A DNA stretch of 64,000 bases from an uncultured Photobacterium sp. Its GTDB lineage: Bacteria; Pseudomonadota; Gammaproteobacteria; Enterobacterales; Vibrionaceae. Both the position numbers and the translations under genes were made by a program. Positions 49,184 through 57,582 of this stretch are shown piece by piece. Under the pieces are notes generated by a model that was given only the letters and a program-made list of their open reading frames with translations, ran no database searches and was not told where the DNA came from. How positions within the stretch are numbered: the stretch's first letter is position 1; each line of letters starts with the position of its first letter. The stretch covers positions 16,192-80,191 of the forward strand of contig NZ_CAMRAN010000013.1 of the NCBI RefSeq assembly GCF_947039875.1, in the 5' to 3' direction.

Positions 49184-50214
49184 ATCAAAAGCCAAACCCA
49201 CTTGATTATCGTCTATCACTTATAGTGCCAGTTTATAATGAAGAAGTGGCTATCGAACCTTTCTTAAATGCCATTAATGACAAACTGAGTAGTATTCGAT
49301 CACATATAGATATTGTGTTTATCAATGACGGCAGTAAAGATAATACACAGCGCGTTATTGATAAAATCATAGAACAAGATTCAAGCATCTCATTAATCAA
49401 TTTTGCCCGTAACTTTGGTAAAGAAGCGGCCATGACCGCGGGCTTAGATTATGTTCAAGGTGACGCTGCAGTTATTATGGATGTTGATTTACAAGATCCG
49501 CCAGAAGTGATCCTTGAATTTGTCAAATTATGGCTTACTGGTGACTATGATACTGTCTATGGTGTGCGTGTCGATCGCTCGCAAGATACTTATACTAAGC
49601 GATTAACTGCAGGTGGATTCTACCGTTTCTTTAATTTCTTATCCGCTGAAACAACATTACCTGAAAATGCGGGTGATTTTAGATTAATTAATCGCTGCGT
49701 AATTGAAACGGTTAAACAGTTACCAGAACGTAATCGTTTTATGAAAGGTTTACTTGCATGGTCATCTCTACGCGCTACTGGCGTTAACTTTCAGCGTCCT
49801 GAACGTCTTGTTGGTGATACAAAATTTAATTATTGGAAATTGTGGAATTTTGCCATGGATGGCATTACCAGTTTTACAGCATGGCCATTACGTGTATGGG
49901 GGTTTATCGGGTTTGGTATTTCCTTTTTATCTTTTCTCTTTTTAATGTATATAATTATTAGTGCATTAGGTTTTGGTGTGCATACACCAGGCTATGCCTC
50001 TACTATCTCAGTAGTACTTTTTCTAGGTGGAATCCAGTTAATCTCATTAGGGATTATCGGTGGATATGTCAGCCGCATCTATACTGAACTTAAACATCGA
50101 CCAATTTATTTAGTTGAGGATGTATATGGTAATTATAAAAAAAATCCAACACCATCCAAACAAAAACAGAGCCCTTATACAACGTTAAATCAGTCTAACA
50201 ATCATTATGAATGA
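49180..50214 (+). CDS. GT2 family glycosyltransferase, GtrB-like
   Basis: A 344-aa polyisoprenyl-phosphate glycosyltransferase. The N-terminal GT2 domain has IVPVYNEE near residue 15, DGSKDNT near 50 and the DxD motif MDVDLQDPPEV near 100. Two C-terminal membrane helices (near residues 232-260 and 270-300) match GtrB-type enzymes that load a sugar on undecaprenyl phosphate. It overlaps the upstream gene by 4 and the GtrA gene by 8 bases. Confidence 0.88.
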   Translation: MNQKPNPLDYRLSLIVPVYNEEVAIEPFLNAINDKLSSIRSHIDIVFINDGSKDNTQRVIDKIIEQDSSISLINFARNFGKEAAMTAGLDYVQGDAAVIMDVDLQDPPEVILEFVKLWLTGDYDTVYGVRVDRSQDTYTKRLTAGGFYRFFNFLSAETTLPENAGDFRLINRCVIETVKQLPERNRFMKGLLAWSSLRATGVNFQRPERLVGDTKFNYWKLWNFAMDGITSFTAWPLRVWGFIGFGISFLSFLFLMYIIISALGFGVHTPGYASTISVVLFLGGIQLISLGIIGGYVSRIYTELKHRPIYLVEDVYGNYKKNPTPSKQKQSPYTTLNQSNNHYE

Positions 50215-50587
50215 GTCTTTTCTAAAACATTTTTGGCAGCTTAACCGGTTTGCCCTTGTCGGATTATTGGCTACTGCCGTGCATTTATCCGTGGTGCGGC
50301 TATACTTTTTCCAAATAGGGCATCCGTCTGAATATATAGCTAACATCCTCGGATTTAGTATCGCTTTTTTAGTGTCATATTTTGGTCATCGTCATTTTAC
50401 CTTTGCTCAAAAAGGCTCATTTTTTAAATTCTTAGCGGTATCTTTATTTGGTTTTTTAATCAATAACATTATCTTGGTAACACTATTACAAACAGCCCAC
50501 ATAAAAGGTTGGGTTGCCGTAACAATTTCAACATTGTGCGTGCCAATTATTACATTTATTTTATCAAAATTCTGGGTCTTTAAATGA
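50207..50587 (+). CDS. GtrA family membrane protein
   Basis: A 126-aa protein with four membrane segments, of the GtrA family, proposed to flip the polyprenyl-linked sugar across the inner membrane. The family segment FALVGLLATAVHLSV is near residue 13 and FGHRHFTF near 52. It overlaps both neighbours (8 bases with the GT2 gene, 4 with the next gene), so the set is translationally coupled. Confidence 0.88.
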   Translation: MNESFLKHFWQLNRFALVGLLATAVHLSVVRLYFFQIGHPSEYIANILGFSIAFLVSYFGHRHFTFAQKGSFFKFLAVSLFGFLINNIILVTLLQTAHIKGWVAVTISTLCVPIITFILSKFWVFK

Positions 50588-51738
50588 ATCCCCTATCACT
50601 TGTAGACATCCGTCTTACTCGTAAAGACTGGCTAAACCTGATTTTTGCGGTCATTATTAGTCGTATTGTGATCTACGCTCTTGGTCTTTGGGGTGTGAGC
50701 ATGTTCATGACTGGACATTATGCAGAACAACCATTATTACAAACTGTATGTCGTTTTGACTGTGTGTGGTTTTATCGCATTATTGATGGCGGTTATGATC
50801 TTGCTCCACAATGGCTTGAACAAAGAAACGCTGCTAATTGGGCATTTATGCCATTACAACCATTTTTAGGTTGGACATTCTCTCATTTAGCAACGTTTGA
50901 AGATCCCATAAATAATTACCGTTTTGGATTAGTCCTTACATCTAACCTTGCGTTTTTATTTAGTATTCCAATGGTATTGATGGCACTAAAACAACTAAAA
51001 ATTAGTGCGGCAACACGTTCAATTATGGTATGGGTACTATGTTTCTCTCCTTACACTGTATATTCATCTGCAGGTTATACAGAGCCATTGTTTATTGCAT
51101 TAGTAGCCGGAGTGTTTTTATTTAGCTATCGCCAGCAATGGTTTTGGGTTGCTATTTTAGGCATGCTGGCCGCTGTTACACGTAACTTAGGCGTATTTTT
51201 AGTTTTCCCTGTGTTAATCATTGCGATTCAACACTATGGCATACAAAGTTTTTTACGCTTTAAAACGCCGGCATTAAAAGTTTTAACGGCGATTTGGGTC
51301 ATTCCAATTGGCTTTTTTGGCTTTATGACGTATCTATACTTCCATGTCGGTGATGCTCTGGCATTTGGACATATTCAAATAGCGTGGGGACGTCAGCTAA
51401 CTAATCCATTCCATTGGATAATCTTTGGTTTTGAAACGGGTGGGCCTAAATTGTACCTCACCATTATGGCACTGCTGGCTTTTGCGCTTAATGTTTACTT
51501 AGTCGTTCGTAAATATTATGCCGAAGCACTATTTATGTTTATTTGTTTAATATTGCCACTGTCTTCAAGTCTTAACGCAATGCCACGTTATGCTTTTGGT
51601 CTTTATCCGACCTTCCTTGGATTAGCATTATTAATTGAACGTTACCCAAGTATTAAGACGCCAATGCTGTGTATTTTTAGTGCCGCGAGCACCTTTATTG
51701 CGATTGGTTTCTTTGGGCATCAATTCTTTACTGTTTAA
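50584..51738 (+). CDS. Polytopic membrane glycosyltransferase, PIG-V-like
   Basis: A 384-aa membrane protein with about nine to ten segments. An early loop holds RFDCVWFYRIIDGGYDLAP and then NWAFMPLQPF. This is the pattern of the PIG-V / mannosyltransferase-like GT-C enzymes that use lipid-linked sugars outside the membrane. In gtr systems the last gene is the specific transferase, and this protein fits that place. Its acceptor is unknown. A strong terminator follows. Confidence 0.75.
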   Translation: MNPLSLVDIRLTRKDWLNLIFAVIISRIVIYALGLWGVSMFMTGHYAEQPLLQTVCRFDCVWFYRIIDGGYDLAPQWLEQRNAANWAFMPLQPFLGWTFSHLATFEDPINNYRFGLVLTSNLAFLFSIPMVLMALKQLKISAATRSIMVWVLCFSPYTVYSSAGYTEPLFIALVAGVFLFSYRQQWFWVAILGMLAAVTRNLGVFLVFPVLIIAIQHYGIQSFLRFKTPALKVLTAIWVIPIGFFGFMTYLYFHVGDALAFGHIQIAWGRQLTNPFHWIIFGFETGGPKLYLTIMALLAFALNVYLVVRKYYAEALFMFICLILPLSSSLNAMPRYAFGLYPTFLGLALLIERYPSIKTPMLCIFSAASTFIAIGFFGHQFFTV

Positions 51739-51766
51739 CTTAATACTAGAACTGTCAACTTAACCT

Positions 51767-51805
51767 AACGGCCTCGATGATCACCTATCGAGGCCGTTTG
51801 TTTTT
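51767..51805 (+). terminator. Terminator of the gtr-like operon
   Basis: A 12-bp perfect stem, AACGGCCTCGAT with ATCGAGGCCGTT, has an 8-base loop and is followed by TTTGTTTTT. Confidence 0.9.
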
Positions 51806-51852
51806 ATCCACATAAAATACAATTAAAATAAAATCAATACATTAACTAACAA

Positions 51853-52770
51853 TCAAACAATTACAATTGATGGTTTAATCACTTTGTCTGTTTTAGTGTT
51901 GATATAGCCATAAAGTAAGATATTTTGAATACTTCCACTCATATTTTTACTACTGTTATGTTTAATATGAGATTGAGTGTCAAACTTATCATCGACTTGA
52001 ACGGGTTGAAGTTCAAACATTGGGTAAGCGAGTTTAAAACGATTAAACAGCAACTCAAATAATCGAATAATACTCTCTTGATCAGGATTATTACCGTTTA
52101 CTACTTCACTCTTAGCATAATCCCATAAATTTGAGATATTCTTCTCTTGAATACCACATGCTATCAATCCTTTTATACTACTATCTTTAAATATCCCCTC
52201 TGTTGAGAGTTTTGTTTGAGCAGAAAGACCATCATAAATATCTTTAATACGTAAATCTTCTTCAAAAGAATATCGGTAAAACACAATTTTCCGATCTTGC
52301 TCTTGATATGATTGATTAAGCGAATCAAATTCAGACTTTAAGTTTTGATACTTATAATTAACGTCAGATAAACGCTGTTGCTTTTGGGTTAAGTCAGACT
52401 TAATAGACGATAGATTCGCCTCTAATTTTAGAGTATCTTGATTTAATGTTGAGATAACATGCTTACTTTCATTTAACGCTGTTTCTTTCAAACCTAACAA
52501 TGAGTTAAGCTTTTCAATGAACGCTTTCATTTTTTCATTCTCATCAGATAATTTATTTACCTTGATTTCTAAGTGCCGTTTCTCACCTTGTAATTGGTCG
52601 ATTAACTCAGGACCCGCCTTAGCTAAGCCTTCAATGATTTGTATTTCTGTCGATATCGTATTTACTGGCTCAACGATGATTTGACGAATTTTTTCATTTA
52701 CATCTTCATCGTCCAATAACAACAACAAACACTGCTTTAACGTTAATTTATCAAGCGAGACTTCACTCAT
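51853..52770 (-). CDS. Coiled-coil protein of the Hsp70/HerA operon, 305 aa
   Basis: Not recognised. Residues 65-165 are a long coiled coil (EKRHLEIKVNKLSDENEKMK and onward). The C-terminal half (170-300) looks globular, with no known motif. It has no signal peptide or membrane segment. It is the last gene of the six-gene operon, and its ATG overlaps the stop of the previous gene by 4 bases. It may be a scaffold or a sensor that links the two ATPases, which is only inference. Confidence 0.75.
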   Translation of the reverse strand: MSEVSLDKLTLKQCLLLLLDDEDVNEKIRQIIVEPVNTISTEIQIIEGLAKAGPELIDQLQGEKRHLEIKVNKLSDENEKMKAFIEKLNSLLGLKETALNESKHVISTLNQDTLKLEANLSSIKSDLTQKQQRLSDVNYKYQNLKSEFDSLNQSYQEQDRKIVFYRYSFEEDLRIKDIYDGLSAQTKLSTEGIFKDSSIKGLIACGIQEKNISNLWDYAKSEVVNGNNPDQESIIRLFELLFNRFKLAYPMFELQPVQVDDKFDTQSHIKHNSSKNMSGSIQNILLYGYINTKTDKVIKPSIVIV

Positions 52771-53258
52771 TGCTGAGTACCTCGTTTAAATTCCCTAGTT
52801 GCCTTACGATAATAATTTTGTAGGCTGCCACTGCTCATTGTTTCTACCGCTATTATTTCTTTTTTAACTGAGTCTTTCTCTTTATTATGGCCTTCTTTAA
52901 CTCTATTATCATTGGTATTCAATTTAATTTTTGGTTCACCAAAAATTTCAGGATATAAAAAAACTTGAGCATTACTTAGCTCTGAAGTATCAATGATCCC
53001 TTTCAAATCATTCGAGTTATTTTTAAACGTATCAGAAATTAACAGCTCGGGATCAACCATAAATGACTCATCATCTGAAATAATCAATAATGCCAGAGTT
53101 TCGCCATTAGCATATTCAATTTTTTCTTTAAATCGTTGCCAATACGTATCAACTGTTATCCAGTCTTCTCCTGAGAAGCGAATAACATCTAGATCACCAT
53201 TGATAATTCGGCTTGTCATTACCCAATTATTTCGTACTTGAATAAAAAAATCGGCCAT
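52767..53258 (-). CDS. Hypothetical protein of the Hsp70/HerA operon, 163 aa
   Basis: Not recognised. The first 110 residues look like a compact alpha/beta domain (SRIINGDLDVIRFSGEDWIT and ETLALLIISDDESFMV). The last 50 are polar and basic (KEGHNKEKDSVKKE). Its start directly abuts the stop of the 218-aa gene and its stop overlaps the 305-aa gene, so it is firmly part of the operon. Confidence 0.75.
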   Translation of the reverse strand: MADFFIQVRNNWVMTSRIINGDLDVIRFSGEDWITVDTYWQRFKEKIEYANGETLALLIISDDESFMVDPELLISDTFKNNSNDLKGIIDTSELSNAQVFLYPEIFGEPKIKLNTNDNRVKEGHNKEKDSVKKEIIAVETMSSGSLQNYYRKATREFKRGTQQ

Positions 53259-53909
53259 TTATTTACTTAGCCCCATCACTTTTTCCTCTATTTTATCAAG
53301 TGATAGTTCAGGCTCTAGTTTTTGATAAGCCTCAACCAATGCACTGCTGTGTTTATTTGTTTCATCAAGCGTTAGCTCATCATTAAGATACAAATCATAG
53401 TCATCAAGATTTAATTCCTTTTCTTTATATACCTTAATTGTTTCTATAATTTCGTTCACTTCAAGCTTTTGAGAAGCAACTATTGCCATGAATTCAGGAG
53501 TCACAGTCGCATTTAATTTTTCATTAATCCCTTTCAATGTAATAGACGCACCTATTGAAGAGCGTGCTAATAATTCTTTATCGTTAAGGCGATCAAACTT
53601 CTCTTTATCAAACAGCACATTATTTTTTAAATGATCAATGTACTCATTGATTGAATCAAAATCTTCTGATTTTTTATCACTTAATATCGCACGCTCGCCT
53701 AACTCTTCCATGGTATCTTCTGGTCGAATAATACCTAACGATATCCCAACGCCTTTAATTGCATCGGACACTTTGGCTGCCAAACTTACACCTAAGCTAA
53801 CAATACTCGTAGCTACACTAGCAATACCACGGCCAATATTTGAAACCGCACGACTGATAGTGCTACACGCACTACTTACAAAACTACAAAGACTACTAAA
53901 TAATCCCAT
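53259..53909 (-). CDS. Hydrophobic-N-terminus protein B, paralogue of the 57565 gene
   Basis: A 216-aa protein (218 from the first of three ATGs at 53915; the third, at 53909, has the best SD spacing). Residues 1-60 are an amphipathic to hydrophobic Ser-rich stretch without charge clusters, fit for membrane insertion. The rest is paralogous to the 212-aa protein encoded at 56927-57565. Both have a block DKKxEDFDxINxYIDxLxN, then IGxSIxLK, then LTLDExxKHSxxLVxAY. It directly follows the HerA-type ATPase gene. Family not recognised. Confidence 0.8.
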   Translation of the reverse strand: MGLFSSLCSFVSSACSTISRAVSNIGRGIASVATSIVSLGVSLAAKVSDAIKGVGISLGIIRPEDTMEELGERAILSDKKSEDFDSINEYIDHLKNNVLFDKEKFDRLNDKELLARSSIGASITLKGINEKLNATVTPEFMAIVASQKLEVNEIIETIKVYKEKELNLDDYDLYLNDELTLDETNKHSSALVEAYQKLEPELSLDKIEEKVMGLSK

Positions 53910-53919
53910 CATCATTTCC

Positions 53920-56900
53920 TTATTTTAATTTCTTGTTGGTTGTAAATGCATCATTTTGATCAAGAGTAAAAGATACTTCATGATTTTCAGTTATATTAAA
54001 AAGAAACATAGCTAAATGCTCACTTCTCGTTTTAAATTGTTTTTTATCTTCTTTGCTCTCTCCAATCGGTTTGTAGCAAGTAGTCAAAATATATTGATGC
54101 ATAAATTCAAGGCCAAAATCTTGAAGGTAATTACGCAATATACTATTGGATTTTCTATTCTTAATCGTATTAATCCAAGCTAATGTCGGATTACCTTGTA
54201 GAATGTCTTCAACAACTTCCACGGATGGTCTGGTTTCTAACAACTCTAATCCTTGAATAAGTCCTGACTTATAGTTATCCGCATAATATTGCAATGCTGA
54301 TATTCTAATTTCAGCAGGTTCAACATCTGACTCTTCGGTAGTACTAATAAACTCTTTTATTTGCACTTGTAGCGGTTTAGTCATACCTGAACTGGATAAA
54401 ATCACGCGCCCCGGCTCAAGGTTTGATAAGAAATCTTTTTGCTCATCCGATAATGCCATTGTATTACCCACAGCTTCTTTATCATCTTGAGCAAATAACT
54501 TATGGATAATTTTAGTATTGGTATTTTTTAGCACTTCAGGCGTAAGTTTATTTGGGATTTGATCAACAATAATCAGTGACTCTCCATATTTACGCACCTC
54601 TGCCAGCATATCGGAGAAAGTTTCAACCCCTCTCTTCTTATTCGAACTATCTCCCGCTTCATATTTAGATAACAAGCGGTGGGCCTCTTCAATTAAGGTT
54701 ATATGTCTAAATTTCTCGCCACGCTTTCTATATTCTTCGTGGTTCGCTCGTACCGCTTCATTTAAATTGGCCAACACAAAGCCCATGATAAGAGATTTCT
54801 CACTTGGGTTACGGAGTTCCTCTAGTTCCAATATGACATTACGCTGCGCTAATTCTTTAAAGTTGATGGATCGTGGTGTATTCAGCATTTGGCCCTTAGA
54901 TCCAATTAACAAGCCTTGCAATCGTGCTTTTATCGAACCGATGTAATCTTGTTTTAACCGGTCATCGAACCCTTGCTCTTTAACGACTTCTTCAGTCATT
55001 GCGATCAAGTCCGCTAATGTAGGAAAAGCATAAACCCCGGAGGCAAATGGGTCTTCATACTGACTATTTTTTGAATTGGAAATATTCCATCCTTTGACTT
55101 CATAGCAACGATAAATAGCTGCTTCAATTAACTGTGGGATCGCCGCTTCCATATCAAAAGCTGATTCAATACTCGCCTTGATCATATCCACTCTTGAAGT
55201 GATATTTTCATGTGGAAAGAATTCAAACGGGTTTAACCTAAATGGGGCAACATTATCATTCCCTAACGTAAAAATAAGGATATCTCTATGCTTTTTGGTT
55301 AATACTCGATATTCTGTTTTAGCTGGTTCAATCACTAAAAAAGGCATTTTCGCAGAATTTAATATTCGATGACAGGTGGTTGTTTTACCACTGCCCGTTA
55401 CGCCTGCAATAAATGTATGCTTATCAAGATCACGTTTATCAATACTTATTTCCGTTTTTTGCTTCAAACCACTTTTAATCAAATTACCTAAAAATAATTT
55501 GTTATCGTCCGTCATTTTTTTAGTGATGTTCAAACCAAACTCCACTTCCTCTTTCAAGGTAAGACCTACCACCTCTTTTTGTGGTAAACCCGCAACAACA
55601 CTTAATTCATTAGTGGATAACCAGTTACAGGAATACTGGTTAAATGGATTTTTAGACATCAAAAGATTAAATTGATGCGTATTTTTATCTTGGTTTGCAG
55701 TCCCTCTTAATGCTGGAAATTGAAAGTTTTTAAGCGTTGTAATTTCATGGTTCACCGTGACCTTTTTGAGTGTCAACGGTGATTTATTCGCTTCTTCACC
55801 TGAAAATATGGATCGAGCCGTATTACCTAATTTTAAAACACTGGCTTCTGAATTCGATAGCAAATAAATATTAGAAAGATATAGCCCTTTGTTTTTACCA
55901 ATCTGAATACGCTTAAGCAGCACGTCATCAATATAGTTCACCCACTCTTGCACAGCTTTATCTGAAAACTCACGAGACTCACTTGATGATGTTCCCGTCT
56001 GTTTTGAGGTATTAGTTCCAATATTTTTAGCCGTCGATGTAGACTCTGAAGTGCCTTTGGTTTTTGACTCATTACCACTTCGATGATTATTATGATCCGT
56101 CTCAGAGGAACCTTGAGACGTTCCGCTATTGGAGCCAGAGCTGCTAGAACCTGAGCTAGTTCCTTTATTAGTGCCCGTAGTAAAGCTCACAGACTTACCC
56201 GTATTTGTACTAATACTCGTTCCGTCATTCTCCCCTGTAGTTTTCGTGGTACTCGACCCTTCACTTGTCCCCTTAGTGTCCGCGCTATTCTCTCCACTTT
56301 GAATACTATTTTTAGACAATGGTAGCAATTTGTCATAAATTTCATGCAACTGGCTTTCAATCTTATTCACATCAGATAAAGACAATGGATCAGCAAGCAC
56401 AGCAAGACAGAATTGATCGCCACTCATAATATCAACTAAGCGATCTACCCCTTGGAATTGTTCATTATCTTCAAGAACACTAGGAACACCTTCAAGTTTA
56501 GATACTTTAGAAAAACACGCGACATCGTCCTTAACTTGTTGTCGCTCTGCTTTGCTTAGCTTCTCAATTACACTCCCTCTAAAGTTACCTTCTAAAGAGG
56601 GTTTTAATATACTCTCACCAATATCATCGACATCCAGTGATAATGTACCTTTGTAGCGCTTGTCTTTTGCGATCCCAAATAAAAACTTAACGCTCTCACC
56701 ATCACCAATTAATAGATACAGAAATAGAATACCGTCAATGTGCAGCGAGTTTAATACGTTTTCAAACGCTTCTTTTCTTGGTAACTCTTCATCAAAAGTC
56801 ACTTCTTTAATGTGATAAAGCGAAAATTCATGTTCAGCAAGCAGAAACGGTTTTTCTATCTCTGGTGTCGAAATAGATAACGCATTATCATTGCATTTTA

Positions 56901-56925
56901 ATAATTCAATTAATGATTTTGACAT
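53920..56925 (-). CDS. HerA/FtsK-type ATPase with low-complexity linker
   Basis: A 1001-aa protein. Residues 1-205 form an N-terminal domain of unknown type. Residues 205-318 are almost only Ser, Thr, Gly and Asn. Residues 325-500 look like a DUF87/HAS-barrel region. The ATPase core has Walker A IAGVTGSGKTTT at 506-517 and Walker B ITLIEEAHRLL near 743. It also has the Q-loop typical of HerA (IIVDQIPNKLTPEVLKNTNT near 785). HerA proteins are hexameric DNA translocases, often paired with nucleases; no nuclease is visible here. AAGGA lies eight bases before the ATG. Start and stop almost touch the neighbouring genes. Confidence 0.88.
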   Translation of the reverse strand: MSKSLIELLKCNDNALSISTPEIEKPFLLAEHEFSLYHIKEVTFDEELPRKEAFENVLNSLHIDGILFLYLLIGDGESVKFLFGIAKDKRYKGTLSLDVDDIGESILKPSLEGNFRGSVIEKLSKAERQQVKDDVACFSKVSKLEGVPSVLEDNEQFQGVDRLVDIMSGDQFCLAVLADPLSLSDVNKIESQLHEIYDKLLPLSKNSIQSGENSADTKGTSEGSSTTKTTGENDGTSISTNTGKSVSFTTGTNKGTSSGSSSSGSNSGTSQGSSETDHNNHRSGNESKTKGTSESTSTAKNIGTNTSKQTGTSSSESREFSDKAVQEWVNYIDDVLLKRIQIGKNKGLYLSNIYLLSNSEASVLKLGNTARSIFSGEEANKSPLTLKKVTVNHEITTLKNFQFPALRGTANQDKNTHQFNLLMSKNPFNQYSCNWLSTNELSVVAGLPQKEVVGLTLKEEVEFGLNITKKMTDDNKLFLGNLIKSGLKQKTEISIDKRDLDKHTFIAGVTGSGKTTTCHRILNSAKMPFLVIEPAKTEYRVLTKKHRDILIFTLGNDNVAPFRLNPFEFFPHENITSRVDMIKASIESAFDMEAAIPQLIEAAIYRCYEVKGWNISNSKNSQYEDPFASGVYAFPTLADLIAMTEEVVKEQGFDDRLKQDYIGSIKARLQGLLIGSKGQMLNTPRSINFKELAQRNVILELEELRNPSEKSLIMGFVLANLNEAVRANHEEYRKRGEKFRHITLIEEAHRLLSKYEAGDSSNKKRGVETFSDMLAEVRKYGESLIIVDQIPNKLTPEVLKNTNTKIIHKLFAQDDKEAVGNTMALSDEQKDFLSNLEPGRVILSSSGMTKPLQVQIKEFISTTEESDVEPAEIRISALQYYADNYKSGLIQGLELLETRPSVEVVEDILQGNPTLAWINTIKNRKSNSILRNYLQDFGLEFMHQYILTTCYKPIGESKEDKKQFKTRSEHLAMFLFNITENHEVSFTLDQNDAFTTNKKLK

Positions 56926-56926
56926 C

Positions 56927-57565
56927 TTAAAAATCCTTCATCACAGCCTGTTCGATTTCTTGTGATGTCATCGATGGGTAAGCGTTATGATAAGCGTCAA
57001 CTAAAATACTACTGTGCTTTTTTGACTCATCTAAAGTCAAATCACCATCAATATACGCTTCTACATCATCAGGGGTTAATCCACTTTTCGCATAGGATTT
57101 AATGATTTCTAGTATCACTTTTGAGTCGATACCTAGTTCGCCGACTTTACTTAAAAACGGTAAAGATATGTCTGTGTTTAATTCATTGCCTAACGCTTTT
57201 AAAGCAATAGAAGTACCGATAGCTTGACGAACGGTTTTATCTATTGGATCTTGGCTTAGCGTTACTTCATCAACATCGACTTCATTACGCAAGTAATCGA
57301 TATAATCGTTTATTTGATCGAAATCTTCTGGCTTTTTATCTGCAGCCATTGCTTTAGCACCTAAATCTTCCACTTTATCATTTGGTTTTAGTACATTGGC
57401 AGCAAGACTAACGCCTTCCACCAATTGAATCATTTTAGGTAGATTTTCACCTAGTGTTTTAATCACAATAGGGGCATATTTTACGATCATTGGACCAAGT
57501 GTCGCAGCTGCTTTGGTAATGGCTGAAATAATCGATAGAATTAACGTTGGCGGCATAATTAACAT
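56927..57565 (-). CDS. Hydrophobic-N-terminus protein A, 212 aa
   Basis: Not recognised as a known family. Residues 5-60 are hydrophobic and amphipathic (PPTLILSIISAITKAAATLG then MIVKYAPIVIKTLG), suited to membrane association. The soluble part carries DKKPEDFDQINDYIDYLRNE, AIGTSIALKALGNELN and LTLDESKKHSSILVDAYHNA. All three blocks recur in the 218-aa protein at 53259-53909, so the two are paralogues. It directly follows the Hsp70-like gene. AAGGA lies six bases before ATG 57565. Confidence 0.8.
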   Translation of the reverse strand: MLIMPPTLILSIISAITKAAATLGPMIVKYAPIVIKTLGENLPKMIQLVEGVSLAANVLKPNDKVEDLGAKAMAADKKPEDFDQINDYIDYLRNEVDVDEVTLSQDPIDKTVRQAIGTSIALKALGNELNTDISLPFLSKVGELGIDSKVILEIIKSYAKSGLTPDDVEAYIDGDLTLDESKKHSSILVDAYHNAYPSMTSQEIEQAVMKDF

Positions 57566-57582
57566 AATTTGTCCTTAAATAA

